Below are positions 17,374-26,287 of a stretch of DNA of 64,000 bases, in pieces. The position numbers and the translations under genes are program-made. How positions within the stretch are numbered: the first letter of the stretch is position 1; each line of letters opens with the position of its first letter. Source of the stretch: Gallionella sp. (lineage in GTDB: Bacteria > Pseudomonadota > Gammaproteobacteria > Burkholderiales > Gallionellaceae). Below the pieces are notes generated by a model, which was not told where the DNA came from, made no database searches, and worked only from the letters and a program-made list of their open reading frames with translations. The stretch lies in contig JAQTZW010000008.1 in the NCBI GenBank assembly GCA_028687575.1, positions 62,001 through 126,000 on the forward strand, written 5' to 3'.

Positions 17374-19581
17374 ATGATTGATAGTAGTTTTGATCGGCGT
17401 GATTTTCTGAAGGTGATGGGCTGGGGCGGCGCGGCGGTAGCGTTGAGCGGTTGCGGCAACACCTCGATTGAAGATGGTAAGGAGACAGTAGTTTCCTATG
17501 TGGAAGCAGCTGACTATGTCATTCCGGGTGTGTCGGTGTATTACAACTCGACATGTGCGCAGTGCGACGCAGGCTGCAACATCAATGGCCGTGTTCGTGA
17601 AGGTCGCGTACTGAAACTGGAAGGCAATGCTGCTTCCGGTATTAATCGCGGCAAGATGTGTGGTTTGGGTCAGGCTGGTGTGCAGCACCACTACAATCCA
17701 GATCGCGTTCGTGAGCCGCTGTTGCGCAACGGTGATCGTGGTGAGGCGATTGCCTGGGATAAGGCCTACGCATTGATCGCTGAAAAGTTGAACGGTGTGA
17801 GTGGTGATGAAGTTGCCTTCCTGAGTGGTGGTGTGAGCGGTCATCTCAAAGTGCTGCTGGGTAACTACCTTGAATCGTTGGGTAGCAAAAATCATTTCGT
17901 ATATGAAGCGGTCTCCCCTGCCGTGGTTCGCGCAGCCAACAAAAAAGCCTATGGCAACGAGATGCCGCGTTTCAGCATCAATAAGGCCAAAGTGGTGCTG
18001 TCGTTCGGTGCTGACTTCTTGGGTAGCTGGGTTTCTCCGGTTCACTTCTCACAGCAATATGCGCAGTTCCGCAAGGGGGTGAACGGCCAGCGCGGCGTGC
18101 TGGTTCAGGTCGAATCCAAGATGACGCTGACTGGTGCGAATGCCGACCGTTGGTTGGTGGTTCGTCCTGGTACAGAAGGCGTACTCGCGCTGGGTATCAT
18201 CAATGCACTGGGCGCGTCAGGAGTTGCGCTGTCGGGTGATGCTGCGGCAGCGTCGCAAGGTTATGACAAGGCTCGCGTTACCAGTGAGACTGGGGTATCT
18301 GCCGAGCACCTCGACAAGCTGGTTGCGTTGCTGAAAGAGCGCACGCCTAGTCTGGTATTGGCGGGTAGTGCGGCTGAAGGTTATGCGCACGGCTCGCAGA
18401 ATGCTGCTGCAATCAATCTGCTCAATCAAGTGCTGGGTAACGTCGGCAAGACCATCGAGGCGCCGGCAGTGTTGCCGTTCCCGCAAATGGCACCAGCCAA
18501 GGGCAGCAGTCTGGCACTGAAGTCGCTGAACGAGGGTTTGGCTGCAGGCAAGTACAAAGTGTTGTTCACCTATGGTGCCAACCCTGTGTTTACGGCGCCC
18601 GGCTCCATGAAGTTCAAGGACTCGATGGGCAAGGCAGCTTTCAAGGTGGCATTTGCGCATTACCTGGATGAGACTGCGTTGCAGGCCGATCTGGTGCTTC
18701 CGCTGGATTCCGCTCTGGAAGATTGGGGTACGCAGGTGCCCGAATATCTGGCCGATGGCGCACAAATCAACATTCAGCAACCTTTGATGGAAAAGCTGCA
18801 TCCTGAAACACGCGGCATGGGTGATGTGTTGCTGGCATTGATCAAGCAACGTCAAGCGGACGCCTACAAAGGTTTTGAAGACTATTACAGCTACCTGCGC
18901 AGTGCCTTGTTACAGAACAAGGGCGCACTCGGCGGCGGTGGTTCCGATGACGATACCTTCTGGGATGCGACATTGACCTCCGGCATCATCAAACTGGCGG
19001 GTGCTGCAGGTACGCTTTCAGCAAGTTCAGCTGCCGGCTTGAAGTTGCCTGAGGCTGCTGCTGCGGACGCGCAGTTCCCTATGCATCTGATTCCTAGCGT
19101 TACAGCCAATCTGCGTGATGGTCGTCATGCCAATCAGCCGTGGTTGCAAGAGTCGCCAGATCCATTGACTACTATTGTGTGGGATTCATGGGTAGAGATT
19201 CACCCCAAGAAGGCTGCTCAGATGGGTATCGTTGAGGGTGACATCGTTGAGGTTGCCTCTAAAACGGGCACTATCAAAGCCCAGGCTTATCTGTTCCCAG
19301 GTATCCACCCAGATGCGGTATCGATACCGCTGGGTCGTGGTCACGAGGCGATGGGTCGTTATGCTAAGGGTTTTGGCGTGAACCCGTTCCAGATTCTGGA
19401 TGCAGTTTATGACCAGGAGACTGGCGAGTTGGCGATGCATGAAACTCGCGTCAAGATCAGCAAAGTTGGCCAGCGTGTCATTGTCGTCAAGGATGAGGGC
19501 GTAATCGGTGGCAAGCAGGATGGCAGAAGAATTGCGTTGAGCAAGACTACTGACCAAGTTAAGCTTTCAGAGGAGATCTAA
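17374..19581 (+). CDS. actB1: Alternative complex III molybdopterin-oxidoreductase-like subunit ActB1
   Basis: About 735 residues of the molybdopterin oxidoreductase fold. The start has a twin-arginine motif (DRRDFLKVMG, residues 7-16) followed by a lipobox-like LSGC (C27), so it may be a Tat-exported lipoprotein. C61, C64, C68 and C96 form C-x2-C-x3-C-x27-C, the spacing of the N-terminal 4Fe-4S site of Mo-bisPGD enzymes; ACIII B1 domains studied so far are described as cofactor-free. In many bacteria B1 and B2 are one ActB protein of about 1000 residues; here they are two genes 3 bp apart. ATG at 17374 follows GTGAGG. Confidence 0.88.
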   Translation: MIDSSFDRRDFLKVMGWGGAAVALSGCGNTSIEDGKETVVSYVEAADYVIPGVSVYYNSTCAQCDAGCNINGRVREGRVLKLEGNAASGINRGKMCGLGQAGVQHHYNPDRVREPLLRNGDRGEAIAWDKAYALIAEKLNGVSGDEVAFLSGGVSGHLKVLLGNYLESLGSKNHFVYEAVSPAVVRAANKKAYGNEMPRFSINKAKVVLSFGADFLGSWVSPVHFSQQYAQFRKGVNGQRGVLVQVESKMTLTGANADRWLVVRPGTEGVLALGIINALGASGVALSGDAAAASQGYDKARVTSETGVSAEHLDKLVALLKERTPSLVLAGSAAEGYAHGSQNAAAINLLNQVLGNVGKTIEAPAVLPFPQMAPAKGSSLALKSLNEGLAAGKYKVLFTYGANPVFTAPGSMKFKDSMGKAAFKVAFAHYLDETALQADLVLPLDSALEDWGTQVPEYLADGAQINIQQPLMEKLHPETRGMGDVLLALIKQRQADAYKGFEDYYSYLRSALLQNKGALGGGGSDDDTFWDATLTSGIIKLAGAAGTLSASSAAGLKLPEAAAADAQFPMHLIPSVTANLRDGRHANQPWLQESPDPLTTIVWDSWVEIHPKKAAQMGIVEGDIVEVASKTGTIKAQAYLFPGIHPDAVSIPLGRGHEAMGRYAKGFGVNPFQILDAVYDQETGELAMHETRVKISKVGQRVIVVKDEGVIGGKQDGRRIALSKTTDQVKLSEEI

Positions 19582-19584
19582 GTT

Positions 19585-20439
19585 ATGTCGGTTGGAACTT
19601 TATTAGAAAACTGGTCAGAATTCCGCCATTTTCATCCTGTTGATGACAAGCCGCACGATCCTTACAAGTGGGCGATGAGTATTGATCTCGACACTTGTAC
19701 GGGTTGCAATGCCTGTAGCGTGGCTTGTTATGCGGAGAACAACATTCCTGTGGTCGGCAAAGAGAAATTTCAGCACGGTCAACAGATGCACTGGATGCGC
19801 ATTGAGCGTTACTGGAGCGAGGATGATCGTGAATTCCCGGATCAGGGCGCGCAATTCCTGCCCATGATGTGTCAGCAATGCGAGGCGGCTCCCTGCGAGA
19901 CGGTCTGTCCGGTGGGTGCAACCAACCATACGGCAGATGGCCTGAACTCGCAGATTTACAATCGCTGCATCGGTTCGCGTTACTGTTCGGCAAACTGCCC
20001 ATTCAAGGTTCGTTATTTCAACTGGTACGACTATCCGACCGTGGACAATGTCTGGCCGGCAGAAATGACACGCCAGTTGAATCCGGACGTTTCCGTCCGT
20101 GGCAAGGGCGTGATGGAGAAGTGCACATTCTGTGTGCAGCGTTTGCGTGCTGTTGAGGTGACTGCCAAGAGCGAAGGTCGCATTGTGCGTGAGGGTGAAG
20201 TTCAGACAGCTTGTCAGCAAGCATGTCCTTCCAGTGCCATTTCTTTCGGCAATTTGGTAGATCCGGAATCTCGTGTGCACAAGCAGTGGGCGGCACAGCA
20301 AGTTGTGCTAGAGGCAGATGAACAGGAAAAGAATAAGGAGCACGGTACTTCCGAGTTGCGTGGCTATCGAATTCTCGAAGAGTTGCGCCCCTATCCATCT
20401 GTGATGTATCTGGAACAAGTGCGCGAAAGCGCTGTGTAA
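19585..20439 (+). CDS. actB2: Alternative complex III iron-sulfur subunit ActB2
   Basis: 284 residues with four ferredoxin-like cysteine groups. Group 1 is C38/C41/C44/C48 (CTGCNACSVAC). Group 2 is C96/C99/C104/C108. Group 3 is C128/C134/C138, with Ser131 in place of the second cysteine (CIGSRYCSANCP). Group 4 includes CTFC and CQQACP. Three full groups and one with a missing ligand match the three 4Fe-4S plus one 3Fe-4S clusters known from ACIII. It sits on ActB1 and passes electrons between the quinone site and ActA. Follows actB1 by 3 bp. Confidence 0.92.
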   Translation: MSVGTLLENWSEFRHFHPVDDKPHDPYKWAMSIDLDTCTGCNACSVACYAENNIPVVGKEKFQHGQQMHWMRIERYWSEDDREFPDQGAQFLPMMCQQCEAAPCETVCPVGATNHTADGLNSQIYNRCIGSRYCSANCPFKVRYFNWYDYPTVDNVWPAEMTRQLNPDVSVRGKGVMEKCTFCVQRLRAVEVTAKSEGRIVREGEVQTACQQACPSSAISFGNLVDPESRVHKQWAAQQVVLEADEQEKNKEHGTSELRGYRILEELRPYPSVMYLEQVRESAV

Positions 20440-20474
20440 CGGATCGGTTAACAGGAAACCCTTAAGGAATAACT

Positions 20475-21839
20475 ATGAAAGATATTCGCGAAGACATCGC
20501 TTGGGCAAAGATTAACAAGGACGTGCTTGTTAGTCTTGAAAATCCCAGAAAAATGTATTGGGTCATCGTTTTCAGTGCACTTGCGCTATTCAGTGTCGGT
20601 GTGGGATGCGAGGTCTATCAATACAACGTTGGTATGGGTGTCGCCAACCTGAATAATCCAAACGTATGGGGGTTATACATTGCGACCTTCATTTTCTGGA
20701 TCGGCATGAGTCACTCCGGTACGTTATTGTCAGCCATTCTGCACTTGATGCATGCCGACTGGCGTAAGCCGATTTACCGTTTCGCGGAAGCGATGACGAC
20801 ATTTTCGCTGATGACAGCGGGGCTGTTCGTTATGGTGCACATTGGTCGCTTGTGGCAGTTTTATTACGCTTTCCCCTATCCAAGTGAGCGTTGGGTTTGG
20901 CCAAACTTCCAGTCCCCGCTGTTGTGGGATGCGATGGCGATCTTTACCTACCTGAGTTCTTCAGTATTATTCCTGTACGTAGGTATGATTCCCGACTTGG
21001 CGATCTGCCGTGACAACCTGCATGAAGGTTGGCGGAAGAAGTTATACACATTCCTGGCTCTTGGCTGGGAAGGTACGGATCGCCAGTGGCGGAACTTCCG
21101 CATCACATACCTGACCATCGCCTGCTTCCTGATTCCGCTAGCAGTGTCGGTGCACTCTATCGTGGCATCCGACTTTGCGATGTCTCAGCAACCGGGTTGG
21201 CACGTCACATCATTCCCTCCTTATTTTGTGGCGGGTGCGTTGTATTCCGGCTGTGCTGCGATCATCACGCTGTTCATCATCCTGCGTTATGTTTTCAAGT
21301 TTGAAGACTACATGACCAAGAGCATCCTGAAAAAGACTGTGCGTCTGACTTTCGCCATCGCCATGGTATGGACATATCTGAATGCTGTGGAATTTGCAGC
21401 TGTCTGGTACGGTCACGATGTGGATGCCAAGCAAGTGCTGATTCAGAAAGCGACCGGTCCATTCGCACCGTTCTGGTGGGGCATGATTTTCTGCGGTTCG
21501 GTACTGCCGCTGATTCTGGCATTCAAACGCTTCCAGACCAATATTCCGGTGCTGTTCGCAGTGTCGCTGCTGTTGAATCTTGGTATGTGGCTTGAACGCT
21601 GGATGATTGTTGCTCCAACGTTCTCTCATGGATATTACCCATGGGTTTGGGATAACGATCAATGGCCAAGTCTGGTGCAATGGGGCATGGTTATGGGTAG
21701 CTTTGGGTGGTTTACTTTGCTGTTCATGATCTTCTGTAAAGTATTCCCATCTGTCTCCATGTATGAAGTCAAGGAAATGGTTTATCACCGCAGCCTGCAT
21801 CTGAAGAAGGATGAGACTGCTGAGCAGGGAGCACACTAA
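20475..21839 (+). CDS. actC: Alternative complex III NrfD-like membrane subunit ActC
   Basis: A 454-residue NrfD/PsrC-family integral membrane protein with about ten hydrophobic helices. It would hold the quinone-binding site on the periplasmic side. The GLYIATFIFWIGMSHSGTLLSAILHL stretch (in two helices) and WERWMIV-like helix ends are typical of ActC. 35 bp from actB2 with ribosome site AAGGAA; 1 bp before actD. Confidence 0.93.
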   Translation: MKDIREDIAWAKINKDVLVSLENPRKMYWVIVFSALALFSVGVGCEVYQYNVGMGVANLNNPNVWGLYIATFIFWIGMSHSGTLLSAILHLMHADWRKPIYRFAEAMTTFSLMTAGLFVMVHIGRLWQFYYAFPYPSERWVWPNFQSPLLWDAMAIFTYLSSSVLFLYVGMIPDLAICRDNLHEGWRKKLYTFLALGWEGTDRQWRNFRITYLTIACFLIPLAVSVHSIVASDFAMSQQPGWHVTSFPPYFVAGALYSGCAAIITLFIILRYVFKFEDYMTKSILKKTVRLTFAIAMVWTYLNAVEFAAVWYGHDVDAKQVLIQKATGPFAPFWWGMIFCGSVLPLILAFKRFQTNIPVLFAVSLLLNLGMWLERWMIVAPTFSHGYYPWVWDNDQWPSLVQWGMVMGSFGWFTLLFMIFCKVFPSVSMYEVKEMVYHRSLHLKKDETAEQGAH

Positions 21840-21840
21840 T

Positions 21841-22371
21841 ATGAGCAAACGTCATTTACTCGCGATGTTCAGCAACTTTGATGAGGCTGAACTGGTCGTA
21901 AAAGAGCTGCGTAGCACTTCCATCAAGGGCTTCAATCCGGATGACGATCTGGTGGTCAAATCACCAATCGAGCATCCAGAGGTGGAGGAGTTTCTCGGTG
22001 ACAAGCCGGTTTACGTTCAATGGTTTACGTTGTTCGGCGCATTAATGGGTGGCTTGCTCGGTTTCTTCCTGATTTCGGGATCCCAGGCTGGCTTTTATGC
22101 CCAGATGAAAGGTGGCAAACCTATTGTTCCGTTTCCGCCCAATTTCGTTTTGACCTATGAGATGTTCATTCTGGGTGGGGTATACATCTCAATATTAGGT
22201 TTCCTGATTTGTGCGGGACTGCCGGCGAAGCGTTCGCCTTTATACAGCACCAGCGTTTCTGAAGACAAGATTGCAATTCTGGTCAAGTCTGATGACGGCG
22301 GCATAAGCGCGTTGAAAGCAATTTTCACCAAGCATCAAGCTTTGGAAATTCAAGAAGAGGCAGGTAAATGA
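21841..22371 (+). CDS. actD: Alternative complex III subunit ActD (DUF3341)
   Basis: A 176-residue protein with a cytoplasmic N-terminal domain and two membrane helices (about residues 61-80 and 104-125), the layout of ActD/DUF3341. The family start FSNFDEAELVVKELR is clear. The ATG at 21841 follows GGGAG and the actC stop; an upstream start would run into actC. It overlaps actE by 4 bp (ATGA). Confidence 0.92.
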   Translation: MSKRHLLAMFSNFDEAELVVKELRSTSIKGFNPDDDLVVKSPIEHPEVEEFLGDKPVYVQWFTLFGALMGGLLGFFLISGSQAGFYAQMKGGKPIVPFPPNFVLTYEMFILGGVYISILGFLICAGLPAKRSPLYSTSVSEDKIAILVKSDDGGISALKAIFTKHQALEIQEEAGK

Positions 22372-22922
22372 AAAAATTATCTTTAGCAATTGCCCTGTTG
22401 ATTGCGCCAACCTTTGCTCATGCATGGCCTTGGTCGCAAGATATGGCTAATCAGGTCACCGTCAAACCTCAAGAGAGCCCTGATCCTGCGAATCCTGGCA
22501 TGACACCTTTCCCAAAGCGTTCCATGCCAGTTGCAGGTACGACAGTTGTCGTGCGTGATATTGATGCAGCCAAAGCTATGGCGAATCCGGTCGCTGCCGA
22601 TGATGTGTCTGTCGCCAAGGGGCAGCACCTTTTCAATATTTACTGCACACCGTGTCATGGTAAGAGCGGAACGGGTGATGGTTTGGTAGGTGAAAAACTA
22701 ATCATGAAGCCTTGGAACCTAACCAATAGCAACGAGATGCATGACTGGAATCCAAAGGACTATCCCGATGGCTACCTATTTGGTTATATGTCGCTCGGTG
22801 GGGCTGTGATGCCTAGCTATGCTAATGACCTGTCCGCGACAGAGCGTTGGCACGTGGTTAATTACATTCGTAAAGTGTTGCAGAAGGCGCCGGCAGGTGA
22901 TGCTTCGGCTCAGGCAAAATAG
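22368..22922 (+). CDS. actE: Alternative complex III monoheme cytochrome subunit ActE
   Basis: 184 residues. A signal peptide or anchor (MKKLSLAIALLIAPTFAHA) and one class I cytochrome c domain with CTPCH (C93, C96, H97) and a distal methionine candidate in GGAVMPSYANDL. It extends the electron wire of ActA. Start overlaps actD. Confidence 0.92.
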   Translation: MKKLSLAIALLIAPTFAHAWPWSQDMANQVTVKPQESPDPANPGMTPFPKRSMPVAGTTVVVRDIDAAKAMANPVAADDVSVAKGQHLFNIYCTPCHGKSGTGDGLVGEKLIMKPWNLTNSNEMHDWNPKDYPDGYLFGYMSLGGAVMPSYANDLSATERWHVVNYIRKVLQKAPAGDASAQAK

Positions 22923-22933
22923 GAGGCTACGAA

Positions 22934-23947
22934 ATGTTCGCATACAGTAATTTGGCAGTTTGGAATGTGGCCTTCGTGGTGGTGCTTTCTTTGGCGCTGA
23001 GCGGTGTTGCATTGTGTTCGGCAATTCATCTGGTTGGCGCTAAGTGGCATAACGAAGTCAAACATCTGGCAACGTCGCTTTTCGCACTCTTCCCGTTGGC
23101 ATTCGTCATGCTGGTAGTAATGTTGTTGAATGGCCCTTTATTTTTCCACTGGTGGGGGCAACAAGCAGGTAGTCACGCTCACATTCCTGGCTGGTATCAA
23201 CCACATTGGTTTATCGCTCGTGAAGTCATCGGCATGCTGTTCATGATGTGGTTGTACTCAATCTTTATCAAGCGCCAAGCAGTAAGTGGTCGCAGTCCTG
23301 AAGATGCAGCAAGCTTCCATAACATCGCTACCGTTATTCCCTTCTTCTTCGTGTTGTACAGCACGATGATTGCATGGGATTTCGAGATGACACTGGTTCC
23401 AGCTTGGCATAGTGCGATTTATGGTCTGCAACAATTCATCAGTAACTTTGGAATGTTCTTGGCTATGCTGGTAGTTTGGGCAACAGCGTGGAATTCTCGC
23501 CCAGGACAGACACGTCCTATTGCGGAATACATCTACAACCATATTGCACAAATGCTGTTGGCATTCACATTGCTGTGGATTTATACCTACTACTCGCAGT
23601 ATCTCACTATCTGGTATGGCAACCTTCCAGACGAGACTGGTCGTGTATTTGGTATGGAGCGCGGTGATTACGCCTTCCTGTGGTGGTCTGTAATTGCCCT
23701 GAAATTTGTGATTCCTTTCTCAGTGTTTGCATTCCCAGGGCCTCGCCATAACGTCGCAGCGATCAATGCTGTAGCGATTGGCATCATCATTGGTACGGTG
23801 TTCGAACGTTTCTTGTGGATTGGTGGCATCACAGGTACTGGAGATTATCCTGTTGTTGCGGCAATCGTGATTGGTGGTGCTGTTGGATTGATCGGCTACA
23901 CACTCGTCAAGGCACGGCTTAAGAATGCAGATTTGGTACAGGGATAA
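22934..23947 (+). CDS. actF: Alternative complex III membrane subunit ActF
   Basis: A 337-residue polytopic membrane protein with about nine or ten helices, of the NrfD-related ActF type. Conserved polar residues inside helices (HWWGQQ, HSAIYGLQQF, FERFLW) could form a proton path. Shorter than most ActF proteins I know (around 400). Last gene of the act operon. Cytochrome oxidase genes, which often follow act operons, are absent; sspA follows after 6 bp. Confidence 0.88.
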   Translation: MFAYSNLAVWNVAFVVVLSLALSGVALCSAIHLVGAKWHNEVKHLATSLFALFPLAFVMLVVMLLNGPLFFHWWGQQAGSHAHIPGWYQPHWFIAREVIGMLFMMWLYSIFIKRQAVSGRSPEDAASFHNIATVIPFFFVLYSTMIAWDFEMTLVPAWHSAIYGLQQFISNFGMFLAMLVVWATAWNSRPGQTRPIAEYIYNHIAQMLLAFTLLWIYTYYSQYLTIWYGNLPDETGRVFGMERGDYAFLWWSVIALKFVIPFSVFAFPGPRHNVAAINAVAIGIIIGTVFERFLWIGGITGTGDYPVVAAIVIGGAVGLIGYTLVKARLKNADLVQG

Positions 23948-23953
23948 GTATTT

Positions 23954-24550
23954 ATGATGACGTTGTACTCTGGCACGACCTGCCCTTTTAGTCATAGATG
24001 CCGGATTGTCCTATTCGAGAAGGGCATGGATTTCGACGTCATTGATGTTGACTTAATGCATAAGGGTGACGATGCGGCGGTAGTCAATCCTTATCGCAAG
24101 GTGCCTGTTCTTGTCGAGCGTGATTTGATTTTGTTTCACGCCAACATCATCAATGAATATATTGATGAGCGTTTTCCGCATCCGCAATTGATGCCTCCTG
24201 ATCCGGTCATGCGTGCACGTGCGCGACTTTTCCTGCATCAATTTGAGCAGGAGTTGTATTCACATGTCGCCGATATTGAGCAAGGTGGTAAAGTTGCTGA
24301 TAAGGCGCGTCAGGCTATTCGTGAGAATCTGACACAGTTGTCTCAGATCCTGGCCAAGCAGAAGTTCCTGCTTGGTGACGAGTTCTCGATGCTTGACGTG
24401 GCAATCTCACCGCTGTTGTGGCGACTTGATCACTACGGTATCACCATGACCAAGGAGGCTGCCCCCCTGATGAAATATGCAGAGCGGATATTCTCCAGGC
24501 AGGGTTTTATTGATGCGCTGACACCCAGTGAAAGAGCTATGCGTAAATGA
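23954..24550 (+). CDS. sspA: Stringent starvation protein A / glutathione S-transferase-like
   Basis: A 198-residue GST-fold protein. The N-terminal thioredoxin-like part reads MTLYSGTTCPFSHRCRIVLFEKGMDF, followed by VPVLVERDLILFHANIINEYIDERFPHP, as in SspA, which binds RNA polymerase and alters gene expression in stress. In betaproteobacteria sspA-sspB usually follow the cytochrome bc1 genes; here they follow actF directly. Either of two adjacent ATG codons (23954, 23957) may be used. ATGA overlap with sspB. Confidence 0.92.
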   Translation: MMTLYSGTTCPFSHRCRIVLFEKGMDFDVIDVDLMHKGDDAAVVNPYRKVPVLVERDLILFHANIINEYIDERFPHPQLMPPDPVMRARARLFLHQFEQELYSHVADIEQGGKVADKARQAIRENLTQLSQILAKQKFLLGDEFSMLDVAISPLLWRLDHYGITMTKEAAPLMKYAERIFSRQGFIDALTPSERAMRK

Positions 24551-24939
24551 GTGATCTCTCCACTCGTCCGTACTTGATCAGGGCAATATACGAGTGGTGC
24601 ATTGATGGTGCGCATACTCCATATCTGGCTGTTCGTGTCAACGATAAGACAGAAGTGCCGATGGCTTACGTTAAAGATGGTGAGATTACCCTTAACCTCG
24701 GTCCCGGTGCAGTCAGAGATTTGGATATGGGAAATGAGTTCATCAGCTGTAATGGCCGGTTTGGCGGCGTGCCATTTCAATTATTCATACCTATTGAAGC
24801 AGTCACGGGTATATTTGCTAAGGAAACAGGTCAGGGTTTGGTATTTCAGTTTGTTGATACCCCCCCGCCTGATTCTGAGCCAAGAAATTCGGCAAGCGCC
24901 AAGACCAATACGAGACCGCATCTAAAAGTTGTCAAATAG
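24547..24939 (+). CDS. sspB: ClpXP protease specificity-enhancing factor
   Basis: A 130-residue SspB: the folded domain begins TRPYLIRAIYEWCIDGAHTP and contains GPGAVRDLDMGNEFISCNGRFGG; a flexible tail ends with the ClpX-binding motif RPHLKVVK. It delivers ssrA-tagged proteins to ClpXP. Overlaps sspA by 4 bp and is closed by the terminator at 24946. Confidence 0.95.
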   Translation: MSDLSTRPYLIRAIYEWCIDGAHTPYLAVRVNDKTEVPMAYVKDGEITLNLGPGAVRDLDMGNEFISCNGRFGGVPFQLFIPIEAVTGIFAKETGQGLVFQFVDTPPPDSEPRNSASAKTNTRPHLKVVK

Positions 24940-24945
24940 TAAAAG

Positions 24946-24996
24946 TTATCAAGCAATAAAAAAGCCGCTAAAAGCGGCTTTTTTATTGCTTGATAA
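24946..24996. terminator. Bidirectional terminator between sspB and rpoH
   Basis: A perfect 23-bp stem (24946-24968 and 24974-24996) with a 5-base loop. Both sides carry A/T runs, so it can end transcription of sspB and of rpoH, which converge here. Confidence 0.93.
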
Positions 24997-25001
24997 GAGG
25001 A

Positions 25002-25859
25002 TTACGTGTGTGTGGCGATAATTGATTGCATCTTGCTGAGTGCCTTCTGCTCGATTTGGCGAATGCGCTCAGCTGAAACGTTAAACTCTGCAGCTAGTTC
25101 ATGTAGCGTGCTGGTTTGCTCTTCTCCCAGCCAGCGAGTTTCAATGATGCGTCGGCTGCGCACATCCAGGCTTTCCAGAGCCTTGCTCAGCCCTGTAGTG
25201 TTGATCCTTTCCCGTTCGGAGGACTCAAGTAGTCTTGATGGTTCAAGTTCATTGCTATCGGACAGGTAATGGATAGGCGCATAGGCATCTTCGTCATCAC
25301 TCGTTAATGGGTCGAGTGAGATTTCGTTGCCGGAAAATCTCGATTCCATTTCAAGAACTTCAGCTTCTTTGACATTCAATTGCTGCGCAATTTCGCTGAC
25401 CTGGTCAGGTTTGAGAGACTCGAAGCCGGCTTTAAGGCTGCGCAGGTTGAAGAAAAGCTTGCGCTGTGCCTTGGTGGTGGCAATTTTTACGAGTCGCCAG
25501 TTACGCACCACGTACTCGTGTATCTCTGAGCGTATCCAGTGTAAGGCAAAAGAAACAAGGCGCACGCCACGATCAGGGTCGTAGCGCTTAACAGCCTTCA
25601 TCAGGCCAATGTTACCCTCTTGTATCAGGTCGGCCTGAGGAAGTCCGTAACCGGAATATCCCCGTGCGACACTGACTACAACCCTGAGATGGGACAAAAC
25701 CAGTTGGCGTGCCGCATCTAGGTCGTTGTGTAGTTGAAAACGCTTCGCAAGATCGAACTCCTGCTCTTGTGACAGAACAGGGATGCGATTTACGGATTGT
25801 ATATAGCTGTCCAAACTGCCGACAGCTGACGGCATAGGGAAACTGATAGCGTTGTTCAT
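25002..25859 (-). CDS. rpoH: RNA polymerase heat-shock sigma factor (sigma-32)
   Basis: A 285-residue group 3-type sigma factor. Region 2 reads LVLSHLRVVVSVARGYSGYGLPQADLIQEGNIGLMKAVKRYDPDRGVRLVSFALHWIRSEI (in segments). The RpoH-specific QRKLFFNLR box follows, then region 4 with the helix-turn-helix TLHELAAEFNVSAERIRQIEQKAL. It directs transcription of heat-shock genes. A strong AAGGAGG site precedes the ATG. Confidence 0.96.
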   Translation of the reverse strand: MNNAISFPMPSAVGSLDSYIQSVNRIPVLSQEQEFDLAKRFQLHNDLDAARQLVLSHLRVVVSVARGYSGYGLPQADLIQEGNIGLMKAVKRYDPDRGVRLVSFALHWIRSEIHEYVVRNWRLVKIATTKAQRKLFFNLRSLKAGFESLKPDQVSEIAQQLNVKEAEVLEMESRFSGNEISLDPLTSDDEDAYAPIHYLSDSNELEPSRLLESSERERINTTGLSKALESLDVRSRRIIETRWLGEEQTSTLHELAAEFNVSAERIRQIEQKALSKMQSIIATHT

Positions 25860-25976
25860 ATCGTCACCTCCTTAAGCGAGAAATCAGGCACTTCTAATAA
25901 GAGTGCCTGAGGGTGGTGAAGTTCATGAATAAGCGAAATAATTCAAGTTGCAAGATACGAAAGACTAATGCTGTGA

Positions 25977-26159
25977 TTATTCCTCGCCAGCAGTAGAGCA
26001 GGGTGAATCCATGACTCTTCCGGCAGAGAACCCCAAAATTCCAATTGCAATAATCACTAGGATCATTCCAAGTATGTTATTGACTACAAAGCCACCAAGA
26101 AGGAACAGGATGATGAATACAGGTACTGCCAAGAATAGGCCGCGCAATTTCGAATCCAT
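25977..26159 (-). CDS. Small membrane protein, hypothetical
   Basis: 60 residues with two hydrophobic helices (about 8-24 and 29-48) and a short polar tail. The ATG at 26159 follows GGAGT; a longer reading frame to 26246 has no ribosome site. Not recognised. It lies alone between rpoH and ftsX on the same strand. Confidence 0.55.
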   Translation of the reverse strand: MDSKLRGLFLAVPVFIILFLLGGFVVNNILGMILVIIAIGILGFSAGRVMDSPCSTAGEE

Positions 26160-26287
26160 GATTACTCCAAATCTTAAAGGTAAAAATAAACAAGCAAGCT
26201 TACGAATAATAGCTGATTGTTGCGAAAAAATGTTAAACAACACCAAAAAAACTCAAAGTATGGCGCTCACATTTACCGCCAGTTGGG

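Noticed and set aside
17374..19581. ActB1 as a catalytic molybdoenzyme (polysulfide or thiosulfate reductase type)
   Set aside because: Gene neighbours actA, actC, actD, actE and actF are those of ACIII. The cysteine motif alone does not show molybdenum binding and I see no obvious metal ligand.
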